Origin: an uncultured Alistipes sp.
GTDB taxonomy: Bacteria; Bacteroidota; Bacteroidia; Bacteroidales; Rikenellaceae
Reading direction: 5' to 3'
NCBI GenBank assembly: GCA_900541585.1
Contig: UQKD01000028.1
Coordinates: 1 to 42,836 of the forward strand
Length of the DNA stretch: 42,836 nucleotides
Shown here: piece after piece, positions 24,145 to 32,668 of the stretch
How positions within the stretch are numbered: position 1 is the first letter of the stretch
Layout: each line of letters opens with the position of its first letter
Notes under the pieces: generated by a model
What the model was told of the DNA's origin: nothing
Database searches by the model: none
What the model saw: only the letters and a program-made list of their open reading frames with translations
Made by a program: the position numbers and the translations under genes

Positions 24145-25143
24145 ATGACGAAGAAGACCAGAGACATCGTTTCCGATTTCGCGAACAACGACATGCCCGC
24201 CGAGGTGCAGGAGCAGTTCCGCTGCTGGCTGGACGAACATGCGGGCGACGGGGTCGCGGAGGAACAGCTGCTTGAGGAGTGGAACTCCGCGAAGCTCGGC
24301 CCGGTGAACGGAGCCGCGTATGAGCAGTCGTTCGAACGGCTGATGCGGTCGATGCCCGAAGTTTCTCCGGTCCCGGCCCCGAAAACGGGCCGTCTCGCGC
24401 GCCTGGCCGCTTCGTGGCGGCGCATGGCAGCCGTCGCCGCCGTCTGCTGTGCGGCGCTGGGACTCGGCGCACTCGGCGCAAGAATGCTTCTGAAGCCCGA
24501 GAACGGGGTCTTTGTGGTTACGGGCGAGGACAGCAAGGGGCGTTTCGTGCTGCCCGACGGCACGCAGGTCTGGCTCAACTACGACAGCCGCCTCTATTAT
24601 CCCGAATCGTTCGACGGCGACCTGCGCGGCGTACGGCTCGAAGGCGAGGCGCTCTTCAACGTCGTGCACGACGCTTCGAAACCGTTCCGCGTCCGGACTT
24701 CGCTGATGGAGGTCGAGGTGCTGGGGACGGTTTTCGACCTGAAATGCTACGAGCATCTGGATTATGCCGAGGTAGTGCTCGTTTCCGGTTCGGTCAAGGC
24801 CACCTGCGCCGGACAACTGCCCGTTACGCTCTGTCCCGACGAACGGCTGGTCGCCTACCGCAATTCGAAGAAGATCGACTACCAGACCGTCGATGCCGAT
24901 AATTACAACAAATGGATGTTCGAGACACAGAAACTCGATGAGATGCGCCTCGACGATATTTTCGTCAATCTCGAACATCGATACAATGTCGAGTTCGACA
25001 TCGCAGACGATGTCGGACTCGGGGCGAGGCTGACGCTTTCGCTGCGCAGCGAGCCGATCGAGGAGATTTTGGACGCCATCGCGCTGGTGGTTCCGATCCG
25101 CTACGAATCTTCCGGAGGAACGATTTTCATAACACGCAAATAG
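24145..25143 (+). CDS. FecR-family anti-sigma factor
   Basis: 332 aa. A cytoplasmic part (1-~90) with the opening IVSDFANNDMPAEVQEQF, one membrane helix (~93-115, MAAVAAVCCAALGLGALG), a FecR domain (~122-225, KGRFVLPDGTQVWLNYDS and LEGEALFNVVHD) and a C-terminal STN-like domain (~255-330, DDIFVNLEHRYNVEF). Partner of the sigma gene upstream and of the STN domain of the SusC downstream. ATG 24145 is preceded by a GC-rich spacer with a GGGGTGTTGCCCC mini-hairpin. Confidence 0.92.
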   Translation: MTKKTRDIVSDFANNDMPAEVQEQFRCWLDEHAGDGVAEEQLLEEWNSAKLGPVNGAAYEQSFERLMRSMPEVSPVPAPKTGRLARLAASWRRMAAVAAVCCAALGLGALGARMLLKPENGVFVVTGEDSKGRFVLPDGTQVWLNYDSRLYYPESFDGDLRGVRLEGEALFNVVHDASKPFRVRTSLMEVEVLGTVFDLKCYEHLDYAEVVLVSGSVKATCAGQLPVTLCPDERLVAYRNSKKIDYQTVDADNYNKWMFETQKLDEMRLDDIFVNLEHRYNVEFDIADDVGLGARLTLSLRSEPIEEILDAIALVVPIRYESSGGTIFITRK

Positions 25144-25208
25144 ACCGTTTCGAGCGATGCCTCCATCGGGGTACCGAGGGGATAACTTTTTTGTCATTGA
25201 AATGTAAT

Positions 25209-25225
25209 ATATTGATATTCAATAT
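25209..25225. promoter_or_regulatory. Palindrome before the second susC
   Basis: ATATTGA-TAT-TCAATAT, two perfect 7-bp arms in an AT-rich patch 128 bp before the SusC start. The position suits an operator or an upstream activating site; no regulator is known. Confidence 0.35.
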
Positions 25226-25352
25226 AATATGTAAATCAACCTCAAAACTTCGATTCCTATGGTGAAACCTTTACGCATTCCGATTCCCGATTATTAGGGC
25301 TTTTTTGCGGCCGCAACCTACGGTTGCCCGGCCCGTGTGAATCCTTTTTTTC

Positions 25353-28300
25353 GTGCATCCCAAAAAACTTATTGCCTTGAAACTTCAAACTTCCTTTCAG
25401 AAACGGGCGTATTGCGCCCGTTGCGGTCTGCGACGCATCCTATCGGTTCTGCTGGCTTTGGCCGTCGCTACCGCCGCCCTTGCAGTACCCCCCCCCTCGC
25501 GCGACGGGAAACTGACCCTTAACGTAAAGAATATCACGGTCAAAGAGTTGCTGCAAACGATCGAGAAACAGAGCCGATACACGTTCGTGTACAACAATTC
25601 GGACTTCGACACCTCCCGCCGGGTCTCGCTCGACGTCACCGATGCTTCCGTCGAAACGGTCATCGCGCAGGCGATACCCGGGGTGGCGGTCTCGGTGCGG
25701 GGCGCACAGGTCGTGCTGGTGCGCAGGGCAGCCGGCAAGTCGCGGCCCGACGTGAAAATAACCGGTACGGTGCGCGACACCGACGGCGTGCCGCTGATCG
25801 GCGCGACACTGATCGTCGAGGGCACGACCCTCGGGACGAGCACGGGTGTCAACGGCGAATATGCGCTGAACGTTCCGGCGAACGGCCGGATCGTCTGCTC
25901 CTACCTGGGCTACGATGCGGTGACCGAGGCGGTGAACGCCCGTACGCGCATCGACTTCCGGCTCCGGGCCGCGGCCAACAGCATCGAGGATGTGGTGGTA
26001 ACGGCCCTCGGCATCACCCGCAAGGAGAAGAGCCTCGGCTATGCCGTTTCGAAGATCGGTTCCGACGACATCACCAACAATGCCAGCGGCAACTGGCTGA
26101 GCGGCATGGCCGGCAAGGTCGCGGGCCTGAACCTCGATCAGTCGTCGGCCGGTCCCGGCGGTTCGGTCCGCGTGACGCTGCGCGGCGAAGGCTCGCTCTC
26201 GTATAACAACAACACGGCCCTGTTCGTGGTCGACGGCGTGCCCATCGGCAGCGGCATGGACTCCAACTCATCGTCGGGTTCCTACGAGTCTAACGACGCC
26301 CCGATCGACTACGGCAACGGCGCCGGAGACATCAACCCCGACGACGTGGAGTCGATCTCTGTGCTCAAAGGTCCTGCGGCCACGGCTCTCTACGGATCGC
26401 GCGCGGCCAACGGCGCCGTCATCATCACCACCAAGTCGGGCCGCAAGCAGAAGGGGCTGGGCGTGACGTTCACGACCTCGGTGACCTTCGACAAGGCGGG
26501 TTACTGGCCCGATTTCCAGTATGAGTACGGTGCGGGCGACTACCGCAAAACCACGATCAACAACGGCCACATGACCAACGGCCTGAATCCCGACGAATAT
26601 TCGTTCTACACGGTCGACGCCGATCATTCCGACACGGGAAAGAAGGTCAACGCCTTCGCTTCGCGTTACCAGTTCGGCGAAAAGATTCAGGGGCAGATGC
26701 GCTACATGTATGCTTCGTACGATCCGGCCACGGATACCTACACGCGCATGCCCTACAAGGTCTACGACTGGTACAAGGGCTTTTTCCAGACCGGCGTGAC
26801 CTACACCAACAGCCTGGCCGTGGATGCCAGCGACGGCCACGGATCGTCGTTGCGCGTCTCGATCAAGGACACGCGCAACGACTGGATCGTGCCCAATACG
26901 GGCTTCACGACGCAGAATTTCGGCGTCTCGGCCGTCAGCAAGCGTAACAAGTACATCGAGGCGGGCGTGAAGCTCAACTACTACCGCAAGAATTCGGACA
27001 ATCTGCCGGTAGGCGGATACAGCAACTCGTCGCCCCTGAAGACCCTGCTGTGGCAGCCCGTGAGCGCCTCGGCCCGCGACGCCTACAACGAGTGGAAGAG
27101 CGGCCGCCTGATCGATTACTATTCGGGAGTCGATACCTCCGTAAAGCTGATCAACGGCTCGATGGACAACCCCTATTTCATCGTCTACGACTGCCTGAAC
27201 ACCCAGTCCCGCGACCGGGTCTACGGCAACGCCAGCGTGACGGGGCACATCATTCCCGGCAGGCTCTTGGTGACGCTGCGTTCGGGACTCGATTTCAGCA
27301 GCGATTTCCGCACTCAATGCAAACCGCAGTACACTCACGCCTATCTCGACGGCATGTACCGCGAGCAGACGATCCGCAGCATGGAACTCAACAATGATTT
27401 TCTGGTGAGCTACCACGACACTTTCGGTCAACTGTCGCTCAACGCCTCGCTTGGCGGCAACAACATGCTCTACAAGTACCACAACTCCCGTCAGACGGCC
27501 AACATGCTCGAAGAACCGAACGTCTTTATCCTGCAGAACGTCAACGGCACGCTCGACTTCGCCAATACGCGCAAGACCAAGTCGATCAATTCGTTTTACG
27601 GGCTTGTCTCGCTCGGCTGGCGCGACATGCTCTTTCTCGACGTGACGGGCCGCAACGACTGGTCGTCGACGCTGGCTCCGGGCTACAACTCTTACTTCTA
27701 CCCATCGGTGAGCGCCAGCGTGCTGCTCGACGAGGTGTTCAAACTGCATGACAAGGCCAAGTGGATCGACATGCTCAAGGTCCGCGGGTCGTGGGCCAAC
27801 GTGGGTAACGACACCGAGCCTTACCAGCTGTGGGGAGCCTATGCCAATTCGTCGGTGTTCACCGGGGCCTACGGGCTGCCCGGCTCGACGAAGAACTACA
27901 CGCTCAAACCCGAGAACGTCGAGAGCTGGGAGCTGGGTTTCGAAGGCCACTTCCTTCAGAACCGCGTATCGTTCGACTTCGCCTACTACGATTCGGAGAC
28001 CACCAACCAGATCATCAACGTGCCCTCCGACTGGGCCACCGGAGCCTCGTCGATGGTCATTAACGCGGGCTGCGTGCGCAACCGGGGTATCGAACTCGCC
28101 GCGCGTTTCCGGCCCGTGTCGACCAAGAACTGGCGGTGGGACATCGACGTCAACTGGTCGAAGAACTGGAACGAACTGGTCGAACTGGCCCCGGGCGTCA
28201 ACGTCTGGCAGCTCAACGCCAGCAACACCATCGGCAGCAAAGTTTTCATCTACGCCTATCCGGGCGGCGAGCTGGGCCGCATCTACGGCTACGGACTCCA

Positions 28301-28979
28301 GACGGCTCCCGAAGGGGCCTTCTATTACGACGCCGACGGCAGGAAGGTCGATTGCTCGGGACAGCACATCGTCGACGCCGCGACCGGAAACCCGGTGCTC
28401 GACGCCACGAACCTGAAGGATCTGGGCAGCATCTATCCCCAGTGGAAGGCCGGACTGACGACCTCGCTGCGTTACAAGGGGCTGACTCTCACGGCGTCGT
28501 TCGCTGCGTCGTACAGCGGCAGGGCTTATTCGCTGACCAACTCGATCCTCTCCTATATGGGCAAGCTGACCAATTCGCTCGAAGGCCGTTACGACGGTCT
28601 GGTCCATCCGGGTGTCAACGTCTCCGCCGATGGTGTCTACTCCCCGAACAGCACCATCACCACCGATGCGGTCGACTATTACAACACGGTCATCTACCCG
28701 CGCGGCAATACCGAATCGAACGTCTTCGACACCTCGTACCTGAAACTCAAGGAGCTGCGGGTCGAATACCTGCTGCCCCGGAGCCTGTGCGCCAAGACAA
28801 AGGTGTTTCAGAACGTTTCGCTGTCGTTTTTCGTGACCAATGTGTTCTGCATCACCAATTTCCCGCAGTTCGACCCCGAGGTGGCCTCGCTCTCCGGCTC
28901 GTCGCTCTACCGCGGCGTGGAGACGGGCGCCTATCCGATGACCCGTTCCTACGGATTCAGCCTGAAACTCGGATTCTAA
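25353..28979 (+). CDS. SusC/RagA-family TonB-dependent transporter with STN domain; C9 tract after the signal peptide
   Basis: 1208 aa from GTG 25353; no ATG fits better. A long signal region (~1-45), then an STN domain (~52-125, LTLNVKNITVKELLQTIEKQ), a regulatory-like domain (~132-210), a plug with DVVVTALGITRKEKSLGYAV and the signature LYGSRAANGAVIITTKSG, and a barrel ending GFSLKLGF. Nine C residues (25488-25496) encode Pro46-Pro48 right after the signal peptide; slippage would shift the frame. SusD follows after 13 nt. Neighbouring genes suggest nucleic-acid or phosphoester-derived substrates. Confidence 0.95.
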   Translation: MHPKKLIALKLQTSFQKRAYCARCGLRRILSVLLALAVATAALAVPPPSRDGKLTLNVKNITVKELLQTIEKQSRYTFVYNNSDFDTSRRVSLDVTDASVETVIAQAIPGVAVSVRGAQVVLVRRAAGKSRPDVKITGTVRDTDGVPLIGATLIVEGTTLGTSTGVNGEYALNVPANGRIVCSYLGYDAVTEAVNARTRIDFRLRAAANSIEDVVVTALGITRKEKSLGYAVSKIGSDDITNNASGNWLSGMAGKVAGLNLDQSSAGPGGSVRVTLRGEGSLSYNNNTALFVVDGVPIGSGMDSNSSSGSYESNDAPIDYGNGAGDINPDDVESISVLKGPAATALYGSRAANGAVIITTKSGRKQKGLGVTFTTSVTFDKAGYWPDFQYEYGAGDYRKTTINNGHMTNGLNPDEYSFYTVDADHSDTGKKVNAFASRYQFGEKIQGQMRYMYASYDPATDTYTRMPYKVYDWYKGFFQTGVTYTNSLAVDASDGHGSSLRVSIKDTRNDWIVPNTGFTTQNFGVSAVSKRNKYIEAGVKLNYYRKNSDNLPVGGYSNSSPLKTLLWQPVSASARDAYNEWKSGRLIDYYSGVDTSVKLINGSMDNPYFIVYDCLNTQSRDRVYGNASVTGHIIPGRLLVTLRSGLDFSSDFRTQCKPQYTHAYLDGMYREQTIRSMELNNDFLVSYHDTFGQLSLNASLGGNNMLYKYHNSRQTANMLEEPNVFILQNVNGTLDFANTRKTKSINSFYGLVSLGWRDMLFLDVTGRNDWSSTLAPGYNSYFYPSVSASVLLDEVFKLHDKAKWIDMLKVRGSWANVGNDTEPYQLWGAYANSSVFTGAYGLPGSTKNYTLKPENVESWELGFEGHFLQNRVSFDFAYYDSETTNQIINVPSDWATGASSMVINAGCVRNRGIELAARFRPVSTKNWRWDIDVNWSKNWNELVELAPGVNVWQLNASNTIGSKVFIYAYPGGELGRIYGYGLQTAPEGAFYYDADGRKVDCSGQHIVDAATGNPVLDATNLKDLGSIYPQWKAGLTTSLRYKGLTLTASFAASYSGRAYSLTNSILSYMGKLTNSLEGRYDGLVHPGVNVSADGVYSPNSTITTDAVDYYNTVIYPRGNTESNVFDTSYLKLKELRVEYLLPRSLCAKTKVFQNVSLSFFVTNVFCITNFPQFDPEVASLSGSSLYRGVETGAYPMTRSYGFSLKLGF

Positions 28980-28992
28980 AACAGACCCAACC

Positions 28993-30498
28993 ATGAAAAA
29001 GCTGAAACATATCCTTATCGCAGCCCTCCTGCTCGCCGGGGCGGGCGCCTGCACGGCCAACTTCGACGAATACAACACCAATCCCAATGAGATGGACCTG
29101 TGGAAGATCGCGCCTGCGGGCATGATTCAGGAACTGCTCTACTCGGGGACCGAGGTGTTCCTCTACCGTACGTGGCAGCTCAACGGCGAGCTGATCCAGT
29201 ACACCATCGCCGGGTCGGGCAACAACACCTACCATCGCTATGTGGTTGAAAACTCGGTTGGCGCCTCGGCGTGGAGCAACCTCTACAAGCAGGCGGCCAA
29301 CGCCGACCACATGCGCCAGCTGGCCATCCGCAAGGAGGACCCCAATTACGAGGCGATCGCCCTGACGCTGCGTACGCTCTTTCTGCAGAACATCGCCGAC
29401 CTGTTCGGCGACGTGCCCTGTTCGGAGGCTTTCAAAGGTCCGTCGGAGAATGTCAAGCAGCCCGTTTTCGACACGCAGGAGCAGGTCTACCGGTCGTTGC
29501 TCGCCGATCTGGAACGAGCCAATTCGCTCTACGACAATTCGGTGGCGTTGTCCAGCGCGACGCGCGACCTGCTTTACAAGGGCGACCTCACGAAGTGGCG
29601 CAAGTTCAACAATTCGCTCTACCTGCGACTGCTGATGCGCCTGAGTAATCGCAACGCCGCAGTGGGCGTGGCCGCGAAGATCGCCGAGGTGTTCGACAAC
29701 CCCGACAAATACCCCGTCTTCACGGGCAATGAGGACAATGCCGAGATGCGTTACGACGAGGTGGAGCCTTTCGTCAACTACTGGGGCACGAAACTCAACA
29801 CGCAGTTCACCACTTCGACGGGCCGCCGGCCGGCCGAGCAGATTATCGGCATGATGGACAAGTCGGGCGACCCGCGTATCGGCATCTGGTTCCTCCAGCC
29901 GTCGGGCGCCGAGGGCTGGAAGGGCGGACAGAGCGGCATCGAGGCGCAGGACGCCGATTTCACGGGCATCGCCAACCTCAACAAGGCCACGCTCGGGGAG
30001 TACGGTTCGCCCTATGCGCTGATGAAATACGACGAGGTGCTGTTCATTTTCGCCGAGGCGATGCAGCGCGGATGGATCGCGGGCGATGCCGGGACCTACT
30101 ACCGCAACGCCATCCGCGCTTCGGTCAAATATTGGGACGGGGTTGCCGAGTCGCTGACCATTCCCGACGTGGTGATCGAGAATTTCCTGGCGAACGTGCC
30201 CTACGACGGGACGCTCGAAACGATCATCGACCAGAAATACGTGGCCTTGTTCTGGGTCGGCTACGAGGCGTGGGCCGAGTACCGGCGCACGGGTTATCCC
30301 GCGCTCGAGATCGGCAGCGGCACGTTCAACGACCACATCCTGCCCACCCGGCTGGTCTATCCGACCAACACCGTGGAAACCAACAAGAACAACTACAATG
30401 CGGCCGTGGAGCGGTTGAGAAGCTACTACGGCGGTGCCGACGACATGAAAACCCCCGTCTGGTGGAGCAAGGCGGCCGTCGACAAAGGAATCAGATAA
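28993..30498 (+). CDS. SusD-like lipoprotein (SusD/RagB superfamily, second subfamily)
   Basis: 501 aa. Lipoprotein signal with lipobox GAGAC (Cys20), followed by TANFDEYNTNPNEM, the typical opening of the SusD-like_2 group. Helical repeats such as LRTLFLQNIADLFGDVPCSEAF, shown here by position (~128-149), and LLYKGDLTKWRKFNNSLYLR (~193-212) are diagnostic. The C-terminal half has a WVGYEAWAEYRRTGYP signature. Binding partner of the SusC 13 nt upstream. Confidence 0.94.
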   Translation: MKKLKHILIAALLLAGAGACTANFDEYNTNPNEMDLWKIAPAGMIQELLYSGTEVFLYRTWQLNGELIQYTIAGSGNNTYHRYVVENSVGASAWSNLYKQAANADHMRQLAIRKEDPNYEAIALTLRTLFLQNIADLFGDVPCSEAFKGPSENVKQPVFDTQEQVYRSLLADLERANSLYDNSVALSSATRDLLYKGDLTKWRKFNNSLYLRLLMRLSNRNAAVGVAAKIAEVFDNPDKYPVFTGNEDNAEMRYDEVEPFVNYWGTKLNTQFTTSTGRRPAEQIIGMMDKSGDPRIGIWFLQPSGAEGWKGGQSGIEAQDADFTGIANLNKATLGEYGSPYALMKYDEVLFIFAEAMQRGWIAGDAGTYYRNAIRASVKYWDGVAESLTIPDVVIENFLANVPYDGTLETIIDQKYVALFWVGYEAWAEYRRTGYPALEIGSGTFNDHILPTRLVYPTNTVETNKNNYNAAVERLRSYYGGADDMKTPVWWSKAAVDKGIR

Positions 30499-30516
30499 CC
30501 GAAAAAAGACAGGACT

Positions 30517-32649
30517 ATGAAAACGATGATAGCGCGTCTCTGCGCCTTTGCTGCCGCCGCGGCCGCCGTGGTTTCGGCGGCGCTCGGCACGTCGTGCGAG
30601 AAGGACGAGACGCAGGAAAAATATGTCTGCATTCTCGATAACGACCGGAACGGCATCCGGGAGGTGTCGTTCGATACGGCGGGCGGCACGCAGGATTTCC
30701 TGATGTATTCCAACTACGACAGCTGGAAACTCGTCCCGACCTACGAAGAGGACCTCGAATGGCTCTCCTTCTGGCCGACGGAGGGTGTCGGCGACGCCCG
30801 CTTCTCGGCGATGGTCGCCAAGAACAAGACGGCCTACCAGCGTCACGGAACGCTGAACGTCGTGGTCGACGGGGAGCCGGTGGCGACGATCCGTTTCAGC
30901 CAGACGGGCGCCGAGCCGACGCTGACGGTCAACGTCAAGGAGTCGGGCAGGACCGTCTCGGCCAAGGGTGAGACCTTCACCGTGGGGGTCGAGGCGAATA
31001 TCGACTGGGTGGCCGAACTGGTCGATCCGGCCGATGCCTCGTGGATCACCGTCGGGGAGTTCACGCCCACGAGTCAGACCTTCGTCTGCGCCGCGAATCC
31101 GGGTTCCGAACCGCGGGAGGCCCGGGTGCGTATCGCGGCTTACGGGACTTCGGTGTCGTGCGTGTTTACCGTCACGCAGCCCGACATGTCGAGCGCCTTC
31201 GAGGAGGCCGAAAAGGTCACGATCGCCGAACTGCTGGCGATGGGCGAGGGCAAGATCGCGCGCAACGTCTACGTGGAGGGCAGCGTGATCAGCGACCGTG
31301 CGACGCGTAACTATCCCGTGGCCTATTCGCCGGGCGGCGGCACGCATGTGAACAACACGATGTTCATTCAGGACGAGACCGCGGGCCTGTGGATCGAGTT
31401 CGACGACGAGGCGGACAACCTCTACGACCTGAATCAGGTTGTGACGGTCCACATGTACGGACAGCATATCGAGCGCGACGTCTATACCAACGGACTGAAG
31501 ATCGCTGGCCTTTCGTCGACGGCCGTGCAGAGCGCCGCGGCGGGAACGCCCGTCGAACCGGTCGTGATCGACGATCTGACCCGGCTGCCGGAGTACGAGA
31601 ACCGCCTCGTGACGCTGCGAAACGTGGAATTCGCGCTGCCCTACGGCACGCTGGTCAACATCAACGAGGGGGTCACTTACCTGGGTATCAGGCAGGGTGC
31701 CGCCTACCAGGCGTCGGCGGACTACAACGACCTGACGATCGAGTACGGTCACTACCTGCGCGACGCGAAGGGCCATACGGCCAAGCTCTATACCACGTGG
31801 TCGTTCACCGAGCGGGCGCTTTCGATGATTCCCGAAGGAGCGGGCGACGTCACGGGCATCGTCAATAAACGCTACAAGTGCGACATGTACGACGGCCGCG
31901 ACGAAATGCGCCGTCCCGTCGAGAGCTGGTGCGTGCGCATCCGCCGCGAGTCGGACGTCACGAACTTCGAGACCCCCGCCGCGAGCCGCCTTTCGAAGAC
32001 CGTCATGCAGATCGGCCCGTGGACCGACAACAAGGGCGCCATGCAGACCGTCACGGCCTCCGTCGGACGGGGACAGCTGAAGCATTCGGTCGGCGTCGAA
32101 GTGCTCGGGTCGACCTCGGGCAACACGCAGCAGATGTATCTGGCGTGGGCCCACGCCCGCTGCGCCCCGGCGACGTGGGATGCGGAGAAGAGCCTCTGGC
32201 TTCCGGCCTACGGCAACACCAAGGGCGTGCAGTACATCGCCCTGATGGCCCAGGGGTGGTGGAAAAACACCGCGGCCGTCCACAGCGATACGGAGGGCTG
32301 TTGCTGGATTCTCTCGGACCTCACGACGAAGGGCTTCACGGGGCAGATTTCGCTCCAGTTCACGGCGTCGAGCAACACCTCCGGCCCGATGTACTTCCAG
32401 ATGGAGTGGGCCGAGACGGACGATGCGAAGACGTGGACGCCGATCGGCAACGAATACGTGGCCTCGAACTGGCACAGCTGCATCGCGGCGCCCGAATACC
32501 TCTTCGTACTGCCCGACGAGCTGAAGGACCGCGAGGGTTTCTCGATCCGCCTGCGGGCGACGCGCCCGCGCAACGCCAGCGACACGGAGAACTCCGCTTC
32601 GGGAACCAGCCGCATAGGTGTCGTACGCATGTCGTGCCTCGATTTATAA
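30517..32649 (+). CDS. DUF5689/BACON-domain surface lipoprotein
   Basis: 710 aa. A lipoprotein-like signal ends LGTSCEKDE (Cys27). Two BACON-type modules follow (~40-130 with VSFDTAGGTQDF; ~135-220 with WITVGEFTPT and VTQPD), then a DUF5689-like OB-fold region (~225-475, YVEGSVISDRATRN, MFIQDETAGLWIEF and VTGIVNKRYKCDMYDGRDE). The C-terminal ~220 residues form a jelly-roll-like module (LQFTASSNTSGPMYFQMEW). DUF5689 proteins often accompany secreted nucleases in Bacteroidota, which fits the operon. Role inferred: surface binding of the substrate. Confidence 0.85.
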   Translation: MKTMIARLCAFAAAAAAVVSAALGTSCEKDETQEKYVCILDNDRNGIREVSFDTAGGTQDFLMYSNYDSWKLVPTYEEDLEWLSFWPTEGVGDARFSAMVAKNKTAYQRHGTLNVVVDGEPVATIRFSQTGAEPTLTVNVKESGRTVSAKGETFTVGVEANIDWVAELVDPADASWITVGEFTPTSQTFVCAANPGSEPREARVRIAAYGTSVSCVFTVTQPDMSSAFEEAEKVTIAELLAMGEGKIARNVYVEGSVISDRATRNYPVAYSPGGGTHVNNTMFIQDETAGLWIEFDDEADNLYDLNQVVTVHMYGQHIERDVYTNGLKIAGLSSTAVQSAAAGTPVEPVVIDDLTRLPEYENRLVTLRNVEFALPYGTLVNINEGVTYLGIRQGAAYQASADYNDLTIEYGHYLRDAKGHTAKLYTTWSFTERALSMIPEGAGDVTGIVNKRYKCDMYDGRDEMRRPVESWCVRIRRESDVTNFETPAASRLSKTVMQIGPWTDNKGAMQTVTASVGRGQLKHSVGVEVLGSTSGNTQQMYLAWAHARCAPATWDAEKSLWLPAYGNTKGVQYIALMAQGWWKNTAAVHSDTEGCCWILSDLTTKGFTGQISLQFTASSNTSGPMYFQMEWAETDDAKTWTPIGNEYVASNWHSCIAAPEYLFVLPDELKDREGFSIRLRATRPRNASDTENSASGTSRIGVVRMSCLDL

Positions 32650-32668
32650 ACCGTAAAAATTCCGAACG

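Noticed and set aside
28957..32475. A 1172-codon minus-strand frame opposite SusD and the DUF5689 gene
   Set aside because: Same shadow composition, no motif, spans gene boundaries of a well-supported operon.
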